Assembly (NCBI RefSeq): GCF_000143535.2
Contig: NC_037325.1
Span: 1,860,001 to 1,924,000 of the forward strand
Origin: Botrytis cinerea B05.10
Lineage: Eukaryota; Ascomycota; Leotiomycetes; Helotiales; Sclerotiniaceae
DNA: 64,000 bases
Direction of reading: 5' to 3'
Both the position numbers and the translations under genes were made by a program. The notes beneath the pieces are model-generated. The model made no database searches and was not told where the DNA came from. It saw only the letters and a program-made list of their open reading frames with translations. Within the stretch, counting starts at the first letter, position 1; every line of letters starts with the position of its first letter. Shown piece by piece: positions 37,322 through 48,759 of the stretch.

Positions 37322-37513
37322 ATGGCCGCACAAACTTCCACCTCAACCACCTACTCCATTTCTACCTCATCTACTCCTCTCAACTTTGGACGAGGAGGTT
37401 ACAATGGGCCCAATAAGAACGACGAAGATGAAGACAGCTTCCGTCCTACCATCTATTCTCTCCGTCGCGGGGATGATGATGAGGAAGAAGATGGACGAGG
37501 TGGATATAACTAA
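37322..37513 (+). CDS. 63-residue protein with two GRGGYN motifs
   Basis: The sequence starts MAAQTSTSTT and is Ser/Thr-rich for 20 residues. It then has FGRGGYNGPN, an acidic segment (NDEDEDS), RPTIYSLRRGDDDEEED, and ends DGRGGYN. The ATG follows an A/C-rich leader (ATCTCAAAA). The repeated GRGG motif recalls the GRGGAGN repeats of fungal DUF3602/Par32-type proteins, but with Tyr in place of Ala-Gly, so this is only a resemblance. Composition predicts a disordered protein. No membrane segment or signal peptide is present. A chance frame is possible, but the internal motif repeat and the motif lying exactly at the C-terminus argue against it. Confidence 0.6.
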   Translation: MAAQTSTSTTYSISTSSTPLNFGRGGYNGPNKNDEDEDSFRPTIYSLRRGDDDEEEDGRGGYN

Positions 37514-38405
37514 ATATTTCATCCCCTCGTTTCTTTATCGTGATCGGATAACTTGATAAAGATTTATTCGGTTAAACCCCTTCATCACATCATATCCATA
37601 TCATTTTCAGCGGTTTGATTTCGAGCGATTCAGCGATCTATCTTATCTGCATAGCACAGACAGCATACTATAGACTTTTAGATTGGCAACACAGCACATT
37701 AGTCTCACGACTACATCATAGCATTTTCCGGGGTTATAGATTTGCATACATTTCTTCTTCTATATGGCATTCGCATCTACACAGGCTTTTACTTTCGACA
37801 CATTTCAAAAAGAGAGTGTTTCACCCTCACGGGTTTACCTTCACTTTCCATTTTCTTCTCTTCCTTCAAAACGCAACGCATAGATTTATCAGCATACACA
37901 CGACAGCATACACACGGAGTTATCATTTTATTTGCTTCTTCTTTCTTTTCCTTCTTTCCTTTCAAATTTCTTCCAGCATATTCCGAGACTTTTTATTACG
38001 CATCTTCGTTACCATAGATCCAACATGTTGGGGTTGGCAATTGAGATTGGCGAGTTTGGTTGCATTGCAGGCCGCATGCACGTCGGGGGTGTGGTGGAAC
38101 AGAGTTGACGACAATTTGGAGGAGTCACAATTGGGAGCGATGTTGTAATTTAAAGATTGGGATTGGAGGGATTAAAGGAACATTGATTGAGGGATGAATC
38201 ATGATGCATTCGATGGAGTTTTCCGATCTTTTGGCATTCGCGGGTGTTACATAGAGCTTCTTTTTCTTCTACCACTTCTTCGGTTCATACTTTCTGTATC
38301 ATTAAAACATATACATTTCTACTTAGCAAAGATAAATCAATCTGTATCTTCATCTAATTTCTATTGTCTACCTTGTAAGTCTGCGTCTTGATTCCCGTCT
38401 CGTGT
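37514..38405. other. Interval with pyrimidine-rich tracts, no supported gene
   Basis: A plus-strand frame at 37615-38148 reads as hydrophobic, aromatic-rich sequence, which is what T-rich non-coding DNA translates to. No family is recognised. The two flanking genes converge here, so both 3' ends lie in it. Confidence 0.45.
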
Positions 38406-40251
38406 CTACTTGCCAACACAAAATCTGCGGGCCCAAAAAATCAGTCTACTGTACGTACAAGATGCGAGGGAAAAAATAAACGGCGTTTCACTTACTTTTC
38501 AAAGACTACACCCAGAACTTCTTCAACATCGCCAGCTTCACCCCTGCCTGTAATTCGTGACAAGCAATTGGCTGCGGATCTTAGATGCTCAGCCGCCAAA
38601 ACTATATCCGCTTCTTGGTCATGATCGACATGCTCTTGCGCTTCATTCATAAAGTCTAATAAATGAGCTGAGCAGGCTGTGAGAAGCTGCCGCTGACGTT
38701 CAGTAACACCGAGCAAATCCACAAGTTCAGTCGGAAGAGATGTCATATTACTGAAAACAGATACCATTTCGTCGACGAAATGACCAATACTTCCTTTATT
38801 CGTTAATCCTTGTGCATCTTTACATGAAATTGACATCAATGGGACGGGATATTGATCGAATTTGCCTTTCTGGGACTCTTTGAAGTCATTTATAAGTTCT
38901 GACAGTATTTCAGGGGTGACTGAATCAGATTTATTAATAACGATCATGAATTTCGAGGCTCGAGCCGCTATTTCAAATGTTTCTTGATCGTAGCGAATTT
39001 CCCACCCGTTCCGAATATCTGACCACTCTATACTGGCGAGAGCAACAATAAGGTCTGACTCATTTGCCTTTGATTTTGCTCTTCGAATACCCTCTCTCTC
39101 TATATCCCCGATTATTGAGTCATTATTGCCGCTTCCAATTTGAGAAGCTTGAGTTCTCAAACCGGCTGTATCTGCAAACGTGCAAAGGTACCCACGAATA
39201 TCTAAACCAACCTCCACAATATCTCGAGTAGTTCCGGCTTCTTGACTAACAATCGAAGCTTCTCTACCAACGATTTGATTAAGTAGGGAGCTTTTGCCAG
39301 CATTAGGTGGTCCTAGTAGAGCAATCCTAATTCCCTTCTTGAGCAATTCTCCCCGATGACTCGCTGACTCATGTGCGGCAATCAATTCCAACATAGTCTC
39401 GACTTGAGCTGTAACATTCGATAATAGCTCTGCTGGTGATTCATCGAAATGTTGGTCCTCGGAAAAATCAATCAATGCCTCTAATTCCCCCCGCGCATAT
39501 AGCAATTGTTCTCGCCATGCTTCATATGTACGACCAAGCTTCCCAGAATTTCCTCGCACAGCAGCACGTCTTTGTTGCTCTGTCTCTGCAGACAACGTAT
39601 CACTCAATGCTTCCACTTGCGCCAAGTCTAGCCTATCATTCTGAAATGCTCGACGTGTGAATTCTCCAGGTTCGGCATATCGGATTTTCGCAGCCGATGT
39701 ACATTGTGAAATTGTGCTTAGAACTGCTTTGACTGTAGCCGATCCTCCATGAACATGTAATTCGAGGACGTCCTCACCAGTAACGGTGTTCGGAGCAGGG
39801 AAATAAAGAACCAAAGCATCGGAATCGAGAATATTTGGAATTGAGTTCGCCGGCTCATATAGAGTTCTGACAGCGGCATATCGTGGTCTTGGAATTGATT
39901 TAGACGGACACAAGCTTTGATAGATCTGTAATATTCAGTACAATAAACTCGTCAAGTGAAAGGAGGGTACCATACATCGAGGCATGCGGAGCCAGATATA
40001 CGTATGATAGCTATCCCGGCTCTGCCAGGCGCCGTGGAAAGCGCATATATTGTATCGTCTAGAAATTCATTTTTGCTCTCCGATCTTGTGTGTAAAAGGC
40101 TTCTTAGATTTCTAGATTGTCCAGGGAATTTGGAAGAAATGGCAGGTCGAGCTGTTGAAATAAAAACCCTCCGACTGGCAACTATATTAAGTCTGCGATA
40201 GATGACATTGCGCCGTAAGTGCCTGGACCTTGAAGGTACACTTCGAAGCAT
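38406..40251 (-). CDS. MSS1: Mitochondrial tRNA-modifying GTPase (MSS1/TrmE/GTPBP3)
   Basis: Three exons: 39976-40251, 38496-39925 and a 19-base last exon 38406-38424; 574 residues. The arginine-rich start (MLRSVPSRSRHLRRNVIYRR) is a typical mitochondrial targeting sequence. The N-terminal folate-binding domain begins at DTIYALSTAPGRAGIAIIRISG, and the helical domain carries GEFTRRAFQNDRLDLAQVEAL. The G domain is inserted in it: P-loop GPPNAGKSS (297-305), GTTRD, DTAG near 344-347 and NKSD (423-426). The tiny last exon restores FCVGK, the invariant C-terminal motif whose Cys is functionally important. With MTO1 this enzyme makes the 5-carboxymethylaminomethyl-type modification at U34 of mitochondrial tRNAs. 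The start is the first in-frame ATG. Confidence 0.95.
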
Positions 40252-40726
40252 TGACAAGCATCAACTTTGAGTAATTCCTCAAGTAAGTTGACAATTAGAT
40301 AACAATAATGAAATCGATACAATAAACGAAGTTTTGATTAAATTCCACCTGCTCGCAAGGTCTGCAGATTTGCACATCTGGTTCATCTACAGCACCGGAT
40401 AATGCTACCCCGCTCCCGGTGAGCTTCTTTGATTCCAAGTTTGACTTCGCTAATAAAAGCATCTAATAAGATATCTTGATCACCCAATTTTCAATAAGAA
40501 TTCTCTACTAACCCCATATGCATTGATGCTAGTACTGCAGATGTACACTCATCGACCGTGAATCTACCCGAAGAACTTCAACGGATTAGCTATCTTCCAG
40601 TAAACCCCTTGTAATAAGATCCCCCATGCTCACAGATAAGCACTCTGGAGCAAACATGAGGATGTTCATTTTCATCCTACGCGCCATCGACGAACAATAT
40701 GTTAACCACCACTTATATAATGAATC
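40252..40726. promoter_or_regulatory. Divergent promoter region of MSS1 and HET-domain genes
   Basis: The start codons point away from each other over 475 bases. No frame is convincing. A TATATAA stretch lies just before the HET start at 40727. Confidence 0.45.
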
Positions 40727-42616
40727 ATGATAGAAGTAAACAAAATGCGTACCATCATTAAGAAGACTGCATTCTCTTATACACCACTCTTCATTACTAG
40801 GGACTCATCATATATCTACAAACCACTCTTGGGTCCACTCAACTCCATTCGTCTTATATTACTCAAGCCTTCTCTTTGCAAAACATCGACAATTCGTTGT
40901 TCGCTCATTGAAAGTCGTTGGTCTTCCGAACCCCCAAAAAGAGACACCGAAAAGTTCTTAGCTCTCTCCTATACATGGGGTGAAGTCCAGAATCAACGAG
41001 CGATAGAAGTTGATGGGAAATCTTTACATATAACACGAAATTTAGAGTCCGCCCTGAGGCATCTAAGACACCAGACAGAGGTTGTTCGTCTTTGGGCTGA
41101 TGGTCTATGTATCAATCAATCTGATGTTGAAGAGAGGAACAGGCATGTGACTCACATGCGGTCGATTTACTCTGCAGCCTGCAATACCATTGTTTTCCTT
41201 GGTGAATCAGGTGAACGGTCAAGGAATATCTTTCATGCGATGAGGGATTCGAAACATAAAGGGTTAGTAGACATGACAAAGGAGACTTTAACATTGGCAA
41301 AGCTCGCCCAATATTGGGGGATAAGTCAAGATGAAATCAGAAATTCAGTATCTGAAGTTCTTTGGCGTCCTTATTGGAGCCGGGTATGGATCTATCAGGA
41401 GATAATCGTATCCAATCGGATATGGATACAATGCGGAACAATAAAAGTTTCGTGGGATGATTTTTACTACGCTATGGTTGTAGCTCTAAGTACCAGCACA
41501 GGCTATTTTGGTGCAGGATATGATAATGTGATCAAGAATCGTCTTGAAGATTTCTATTGGGAACGACTTGCGTATCGAAAGTCACTTGGAAATGACGAGA
41601 AATCATCACTACCACTGTGGGGTTCATCGCATATACCTGAAGATGGAAGACGATTGAACCTCCTTGATCTTCTTGTAACCAAGAGAGGTTATATGGCCTC
41701 GGACAGTCGAGACATGATATATGCACTTTCTGGCATTGCTAAAAAACCGAAAGGTACACAGCCATTTACGATAAGTTATGAAAAATCACCTCGCCAAGTA
41801 TATTCAGACGTTGTCAATTATCTCATTGAGACTGACAAGAATTATAACGTTTTGAGTCATGCAGAACAACACTTCAATCATGCCTCTCATATTCGACCAT
41901 TCGTGCCATCATGGGTGCCAGATTGGACAACCCGTGCAAAATACAAACAAAAGATTGTTGACTGGGTTGAACCTCTTGACAAATCAACAAGTGCCATCTC
42001 GAATAGTGCATATCTTGAAGATCAAGGAGTCCTCGCTTGCGTGGGCTACGAAATCGGCATCATAAACCTCATTACTGACTACCCTCGTGATATCCAACGC
42101 AGTGGTGAAGGCAGAGTAGGTCGGATACTGTGGAAAGAGTGGAAAGATAAAAAGCTTCCGGATAGTGTTTTGGAACTTTTCAATCGTTTACATCCCTTGA
42201 TATACAATCGAAGATATGCCGAAACGCTTGGAGGTATCTGTTGCATGGTACCAGAAGGGACACAAACTGGTGATGTTGTCTGTCAATTCATTGGGAGTTC
42301 ATTACCCTATATTCTAAGGCCAATTCCATCGACAAAAATCAAGTCTGAAAAAGGATGGAGAGCTTGGAAAACATTGCTGCATCTCCCTCGCTGGTGGAAT
42401 AACTCGACGGTACCAACACAAGAACTCCCTACCAAATCCTTAGATGCCAAAATCTCAGCCATACTACAAAACAAAACATCAGGATACCGAACTCTCGAAA
42501 TTAGACACTGTAATTTTGTGGGAGAATGTTTTGTGGATGGATTGATGAATAATGAGGATAGTCAAACTCATCAACGACAACATTCTCGAGAGAAGACAGC
42601 ATTCGCAATGCATTGA
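40727..42616 (+). CDS. HET (heterokaryon incompatibility) domain protein
   Basis: A single uninterrupted frame of 629 residues. Near the start, YKPLL...SIRLILLKPS is the lead-in commonly seen before HET domains. The domain proper runs from FLALSYTWGE (about 77) through LWADGLCINQSDVEERNRHV (122-141) to the IYSAACNTIVFLGE segment (147-160), all core HET motifs. The second half is variable, with the family-typical CMVPEGTQTGDVVCQFIG near 505. HET domains act in non-self recognition and cell death after fusion of unlike strains, and TIR-like chemistry has been suggested for some. There is no NACHT, WD or ankyrin tail, so partners and specificity are unknown. No intron is needed. Families of this kind are large in filamentous ascomycetes. 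Confidence 0.93.
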   Translation: MIEVNKMRTIIKKTAFSYTPLFITRDSSYIYKPLLGPLNSIRLILLKPSLCKTSTIRCSLIESRWSSEPPKRDTEKFLALSYTWGEVQNQRAIEVDGKSLHITRNLESALRHLRHQTEVVRLWADGLCINQSDVEERNRHVTHMRSIYSAACNTIVFLGESGERSRNIFHAMRDSKHKGLVDMTKETLTLAKLAQYWGISQDEIRNSVSEVLWRPYWSRVWIYQEIIVSNRIWIQCGTIKVSWDDFYYAMVVALSTSTGYFGAGYDNVIKNRLEDFYWERLAYRKSLGNDEKSSLPLWGSSHIPEDGRRLNLLDLLVTKRGYMASDSRDMIYALSGIAKKPKGTQPFTISYEKSPRQVYSDVVNYLIETDKNYNVLSHAEQHFNHASHIRPFVPSWVPDWTTRAKYKQKIVDWVEPLDKSTSAISNSAYLEDQGVLACVGYEIGIINLITDYPRDIQRSGEGRVGRILWKEWKDKKLPDSVLELFNRLHPLIYNRRYAETLGGICCMVPEGTQTGDVVCQFIGSSLPYILRPIPSTKIKSEKGWRAWKTLLHLPRWWNNSTVPTQELPTKSLDAKISAILQNKTSGYRTLEIRHCNFVGECFVDGLMNNEDSQTHQRQHSREKTAFAMH

Positions 42617-43336
42617 AAAGAGCAGATGAGATTCGCTGGTACACTGACTTCGAATGTAAAATCAACTTGTAATAGCTTTCACTCCTGAGAGCTTCGTTGT
42701 GACGTCTTTGATCAACCAAAAGCATAAGGATCATGTCATGTATCTTGCCCCCCTTCTTCCCATTTCGTCCTACTTGCTTCTACAAAGCTCTTTTGGTAAG
42801 ACAACAACGCTTGGAGTATGTTCTCATAATTACATTCAAGGGGGATGGCTAAGGTCATACATAGTCAATCACCAATTTGAAGCCTTCTTTCCCAGATTGA
42901 AACTTCATCAGTGGAACTTAGTAGCAGGCGTCAAACGCCAGAAGCTTCATTCGGCTCAATTTAATACTATTTATGATGCAAATTACCACAGTACTGTGAT
43001 GGCATCCTCTCTTCCCCCAGAAATTATGTTGAATGCTTCAGACGAGAAAAAATATTGAAAACGTTGATTTTCATGTGAACGTGGAATAAGATCACGAGTT
43101 GGGTAAAGTCGCCTGCCGCGCAAACACCCAAACCAAATCATGATTCCAGGACGAGACAGTCGCGTCATATCACTACTGACAAAGCCACAAACTACAGGAC
43201 GATACAACATCAAGATATAATGGTTTCCATACCATCGCTGCTCATTAATACGTTTTGATAGTCGGGGTTATCCAAAAATACATTTCTTCTTGAGTGCAAC
43301 TTCTGCGAGATTTACGAAATTCCCATTATCGTGGCA
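42617..43336. other. Interval between HET and Gyp7-like genes, no supported gene
   Basis: Holds the HET gene 3' end and the promoter and leader of the next gene. A 119-residue frame at 42699-43058 has one hydrophobic stretch but no domain I recognise; its coding status is doubtful. Confidence 0.4.
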
Positions 43337-46080
43337 ATGACGTCGGCTTCAGGCCCCGCAAGACCGGTATCACCGAGTAGCTTCTTTGCTTTGAGCGACG
43401 ACGAGGAGGGCGATTATAATACCGTTACATATACTGAATCGGGTAGAGGGGTCAAATTACTATTTTCCAAGAGCAAGGTAACTGATTCCAGCAGTTTGAT
43501 GTTTCGAGCAAAGTGCGGGGTTGTTCAAGCAGCTTGTTACTAACATCACAACCACAACAACTACAGGTTTATATTCACCCTACTCCATCTGCGAAAGATA
43601 ACATACCAGGATACATAGCTCTATTACAACAGAAACTACCACCAGACTCTCGTCCTACATCTTCTTCCTCTAAAAATGCAAAATCCAAGACCTCCGCTTC
43701 CTTACTCCTGGCATGGCTTCCCGAATCATCTCTTGGGGATTCCTTAAATACATATGTGAAGGTCGATCTTGCAGAAGGCGATTCTCCACCAAAACAATCA
43801 TATCTCGTTCCACCTCCTCCGACTACCACCACCCATTCTGGATCCATCGGCCATTATGCCTTCGCTATACCCGTCTCGCAGATTTATAGCCTTCTCGTAC
43901 GACCACCAAGCTTGGGATGGTGGTTCGGAAGCGTCATAATAAATTCTCGAGCTGGAGATTCTTTCCCTGCACTATTCTTTCACGACTCAGAATGTCAATC
44001 TACCATCTTGCAGAAGAAGAAGAGAACGAAAGAATCATTCGATCCATTTGGTGCCAATGGAGAGATGTTCTGGGGTGGCGACGAGGTGTTAAGGTGGCTG
44101 AGACGATATGTTGACATTGAAAGAAGTGGCGCAGAACCCAACATTTACTTGGTGGAACCTTCGGCTGAAGATAAAGAAGCTTTCGGTGACAAATTAGTCA
44201 CATCTGCGCCGGTGAGAAGACCATCAAGTAGTGGTGCCAGAGTTGGAAGTGCTGCTGGTACGGGTTCGAGTGCATATAGAAGTGCGCAGAGAGATGCCGG
44301 GATGGATCCAGTTACAAAGTTTGTAAAAGAAGCAGGATGGAACCTGATGGAGAAGTTCAGTAAGGTTACGACATTCACGAGAAGGACGGCCGATTCAATT
44401 GTCGAAAATCCCAAAGTGCCTCCACAGGTTAGGAGATTCATGAAGAACCCGGAAGTTCAAACAATACAAGAGGAGTTTGATAGTGCTAGGATATACTTAG
44501 CGCGATGGGCTATGGGTATCGCAGAACAAAGTGAAAGGGATAAAAACCAGAGGATATGGACAGCCAAGGATGTTTTAGAAATGGAGGAAACAGATGTCGG
44601 CGAATTCGAGTTATTGGAGACGGAAATGGGTTCTTTGACTATGAGGGAGCAGAGAAAACCCGTAACGTTTGGAGAATGGAACAAGTTTTTCGATCAACGG
44701 ACTGGAAGATTATCTGTTACGGTAGATGAGGTTAAAGAAAGGATATTTCATGGTGGACTCGACCCAGAGGACGGAGTCAGAAAAGAGGCCTGGTTGTTCT
44801 TGCTCGGTGTTTATGAATGGGATTCCTCAACAGATGAGAGAAAAGCTGTGATGGCAGCTTTACGGGATGAGTATGTGAAATTGAAAGGTGCTTGGTGGGA
44901 TCGTTTAATCGACTTGGGTGGTGAAGGAGAAGAAGGGGAGTGGTGGCGAGAACAAAAAAATCGCATAGGTAATGAAGCTCAATAACTTACCATTTTGAAA
45001 AATTGAAAGGCTGACATATCCCATTTCTTGGGGTTCACACGATAGAGAAAGATGTTCATAGGACTGATCGTAACATTCCATTATATGCTGGAGAAGATAC
45101 ACCACATCCAGACCCGAACTCGCCATTTGCTGATGTGGGTACAAATGTTCATTTGGAGCAAATGAAAGATATGCTGCTAACCTACAACGAATATAATCGC
45201 GACCTTGGCTATGTACAAGGCATGTCTGATCTTCTTGCTCCAATATATGCAGTCATGCAAGACGATGCTATCGCATTCTGGGGGTTTCAACATTTCATGG
45301 AGCGCATGGAACGTAATTTTCTCCGGGATCAATCAGGAATGCGTTCTCAGCTTCTTACCCTCGATCACCTTGTTCAACTCATGGATCCCAAGCTTTATCT
45401 CCACCTTCAAAGTGCAGATAGTACCAATTTCTTTTTCTTCTTCCGCATGTTACTCGTCTGGTATAAGCGTGAATTTGCATGGTTGGACGTTCTACATCTT
45501 TGGGAGGTATTATGGACAGATTACTTGAGTCAGGGGTTCCATCTTTTCATTGCTTTAGCAATTTTAGAGAAACATAGGGATGTTATCATGACACACTTGC
45601 AACATTTCGATGAAGTGTTGAAATATGGTATGTTTTCATATTCACGATACAGGATTCGAGGGTGACAAATACTAACAAGACGTAGTTAATGAGCTATCCA
45701 ATCAGATAGATTTGGAATCTACTCTTGTTCGTGCAGAAGCATTATTCCGTCGATTTCAGAGAACAGTAGAGGCTATTGATAAAAAGTCAAATTTCCCAAA
45801 GCCATCTATCAGACACCGTGGCACTCAAAGTACATCACAGGTTACTGAACCATCTAGCTCAGCTAGCGCGTCAAGCGGTACAGATATGGGAAATGGTACA
45901 ATCGAAGGTGCAAGAAAAGACAAAGGAAAGAAGCCAACCAATGGGGAATTGGAAGACATGCCTGAGAGACCAAAGGTCATTAGCAAGGAGCTTAGAGAAT
46001 TATTAAGTAGGAAGGTCATGATCTTGCCTAGAAAAGTGGTTAGGAGAGAAGGAGAAGGCTTGGCCAAGTTACAGAAGTAA
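43337..46080 (+). CDS. GYP7: Rab GTPase-activating protein, Gyp7-like (TBC domain)
   Basis: Four exons: 43337-43477, 43567-44968, 45046-45627 and 45686-46080; 839 residues, frame exact. The first ~300 residues carry the N-terminal domain of this subfamily (KVYIHPTPSAKDNIPGYIAL, a lipid- or Rab-binding region). A linker with VTFGEWNKFFDQRTGRL leads into the TBC domain: FHGGLDPEDGVRKEAWLFLLGVYEW, the arginine finger in DVHRTDR (Arg520) and the glutamine finger in YVQGM (Gln572). Both catalytic residues are present, so it should be active. The C-terminus is basic and Ser-rich. Yeast Gyp7 acts on Ypt7 at the vacuole. The TBC domain has the usual variable loop between its two halves (HRTDRNIPLYAGEDTPHPDP). 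Confidence 0.94.
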
Positions 46081-46729
46081 TGGTGAAATTATGGGAAGGG
46101 AACATGGGAATGGAAATATGGAGAAGGCGTTTAGGTCATGAACTGTACGCTCAATGAGTTCTCTGGCTTGCAATTTTTGGCTGGCGGAGGATCCAAAGTA
46201 TTTGACCACGCGGGTATTTTCATATTTTGATCAAATGGAAATGGATTATTTATAACTTCTCAGTCATGCTTGTGCCATACATGCATACCAAACCATCACC
46301 ATTTCCTAGTATTACTGCAATAACATTGACGTGGTTAGAAACTCACGTTTCGGCATGCATATAAATGTTTATAGATCCTCGCATTCAATTCTTTTGTTCT
46401 CGCTCCAAATTTTAAGAAAGCAAATAGAATCTCGAGCATCCGCATTTCTGAAATCGGCCACTTATTCAATATGTTCCATTTTGCCCTTATTGTTGCTGTG
46501 CTACTCTCCCCTTTCTGGTAGAGATGATGTTTCAACGGACAAGATTTCAAAGACTGAGATCTTTCGTGCTCTGCTCATCATTGTCCTTTTCCTCTTGATA
46601 AGCAAGTTTCAAGGTTCCTGTTGAAGTATATCCTTTCGTTGACATCCTGGTTACAATTGTCAGTACAATCAGCATTCCGTCATCATTTCTTGTTTCCCAA
46701 GTTGGTCGTTATAAATGAAGGGTCAAAGT
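46081..46729. other. Convergent 3' interval, no supported gene
   Basis: About 650 bases between two converging genes. The short frames present are T-rich and featureless. Confidence 0.45.
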
Positions 46730-47515
46730 CTATGATACATACAAAAAGTTGAATAGATATCCCAATGTATTCATTTTTCTCTCAGTGCCTCTAGATTCTG
46801 CTCTTTTGATTGTTTCAGTTTTATGCAAAATTGGCGCAGCGGAATTAGATGGTGAAGATGGCGATGGTGAAATTGAATAGATATCGGGCGGTATTATTAC
46901 CCAATCATTGATATCTTCCTCTCCGAATGGCTTTTGGGAGATATAATCAGGAGAACGTGAATTAGTGTGAAATTCTAAGGCAGAGATACCTTGAATGAGG
47001 GGGACAGGTGGGTGATCTCTGGTTTGAGGAGGAGAAGCTCTAGAGAACCGACGGTGTGAAATAGGGTGAAACCATGGCTGGGGAGTAGATGATTTTGTCG
47101 AGGATGGGGAAACAGAAGGGGAAACTGAAGGGGATGGTGGCCCAAGGGAATCAAAATTCGTTTGTAGGGAATCAAAAAAAAGTGCTTTGCAGAATGGTGG
47201 AACATCAGAGTTTTCTTTATTTGGCGCGGTGGATGATTTGAGCTCGTGGTTGATTGTGGATGTGCTGTCGTATCTATATTCATACGAGTTATGGCTAGAA
47301 TTCGAATTCGCTGGAGAGGAAATGTGAGTTTGAGCTGGTGGTGTAAGTGGAGTGCGGGGCGGTGGACGAGTAGGAGGAGGAGGATAGGGAGGGAGGGCAT
47401 CCGAATCTGAAGCTGATTCTGATTCGTCGGAAGGAGGGAGGAATACCCAAGTGGGGGGTCGCGGTCGATTAATGATCAAAGTGGCATCTTCGGTTGAGAG
47501 TGGTGTAGACGGCAT
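46730..47515 (-). CDS. Unknown Pro/Ser-rich protein (261 residues)
   Basis: A single open frame starting MPSTPLSTEDATLIINRPRPPTW. Proline-rich stretches (PPYPPPPTRPPPRTPLTPP) and serine-rich stretches (SPSVSPSVSPSS, SPSPSSPSNS) dominate, so most of it should be disordered. Three short segments look more constrained: RPPTWVFLPPSDESES near the start, PFCKALFFDSLQ in the middle, and EEDINDWVIIPPDIYSISP near the end. These could be short linear binding motifs. No signal peptide, membrane segment or catalytic motif is seen, and I do not recognise a family. Codon use and the clean ATG start in a long frame support a real gene. The C-terminus (YLFNFLYVS) may be altered by an unseen intron. Confidence 0.6.
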   Translation of the reverse strand: MPSTPLSTEDATLIINRPRPPTWVFLPPSDESESASDSDALPPYPPPPTRPPPRTPLTPPAQTHISSPANSNSSHNSYEYRYDSTSTINHELKSSTAPNKENSDVPPFCKALFFDSLQTNFDSLGPPSPSVSPSVSPSSTKSSTPQPWFHPISHRRFSRASPPQTRDHPPVPLIQGISALEFHTNSRSPDYISQKPFGEEDINDWVIIPPDIYSISPSPSSPSNSAAPILHKTETIKRAESRGTERKMNTLGYLFNFLYVS

Positions 47516-48759
47516 CCTGATCGGAATTGAGGTGTGTAAACGTCGAGGAATGAAGCTTCCTCGTATGGAATTTGAAACTCGACTTCACTATTTTTGGAGA
47601 GCTGCCTGCACCAAACTTTGCACTGTTCATAGAATCGAGATGATAACTAAAGTTGGGAACCAAACTATTGGAACCAAACGGAATGGAATGAAGTTCACGA
47701 AAATATGATGTGAATAGCTCTCATCAAAACGAAAATGCTTTATGTCTCTCGGATGGATTTCCAGTGTCTTGATTCGTGGATTCGATCGGCCTCTTTGTTC
47801 TCAAACTATGCGACATTTTAGCATTGGAATTTCGGAGTGATTAGGAAGATATGTTGATCTGGAATTCCACTGTTCCCTTTGTTTGATATTTGATGCTTGC
47901 GGGAAGTTTAACAGAGTACAGTGCTGGGGGGTGGGTTAGTCATAGACCCGAGTATGGGAATTCAGAGAAAGAGGTTGCGTCGAGGAATCTTTGGGAACTC
48001 GATAAATTTGGGATATCGTATGATGAGTTTTTTATATTATTCACCGGATTCGCACGACATTTGTGGTAGTAATCTACATATCAATTGGTATGTAAACTTG
48101 GTTGAAGCGATATTGATGCAAAGACCACGATTCCACTGGTGCGTAGGATTGCGTCTTTTTGACTTTCGAAATTGATATAGATTATTACTATACAATTCAA
48201 TGTTAATGCATGCTTCATTGATTTTAGGAAAATTCTGTAATATTCCCCTATTGATGCACAACGCTATGGAAGATACCGAAAGGTAGTGGTTTCCGAGCCA
48301 GATCAAATTCATGAATAAGATTGTCGGCTTGGCTTTCAGTGCCCTACCCTCCCATTTCCACGTGTAATAGACAGTTATATCTAGCCCAACTAACTCAAGG
48401 GAGATTTCCACCCAGATAAGTCTTACTAAATTTGACTTTAGCTTACCCACCCCTATTTTGTCTTGATAACTGAAAACCATTTCTCGCCGGAAGTGAACAC
48501 TCGCCAGCAAAGTATTTGTACATATATGAGTGTCTTAATTTGGTTTGAACATATGGAGTGCAACCATATAAACTCATCGTACTCGAATAATAAGATGTGC
48601 AAGGTGCCACTTGAAGAATGGAAGGACGCCATCAAAATGATTTAAATTGAATCTCGAACTCCCAATTTCTGACCTCCAGTTCCCAAACCTTGAACTCCAA
48701 TATTCTCCCTAGTCCAAAAATCAAGCGTAGATTCATGGAACGTCATATCGCTTTCCTTC
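47516..48759. other. 1.2 kb interval with no supported gene
   Basis: Promoter of the Pro/Ser-rich gene on one side and 3' flank of the nucleoside-hydrolase-like gene on the other. The minus-strand frame at 48037-48510 (157 codons) has no recognisable domain. Confidence 0.4.

Noticed and set aside
37615..38148. 177-codon aromatic-rich frame
   Set aside because: Translation of T-rich DNA; no domain, no splice support, lies in a convergent 3' region.
42699..43058. 119-codon frame after the HET gene
   Set aside because: No recognisable domain, and it lies in the space needed for the HET 3' end and the next promoter.
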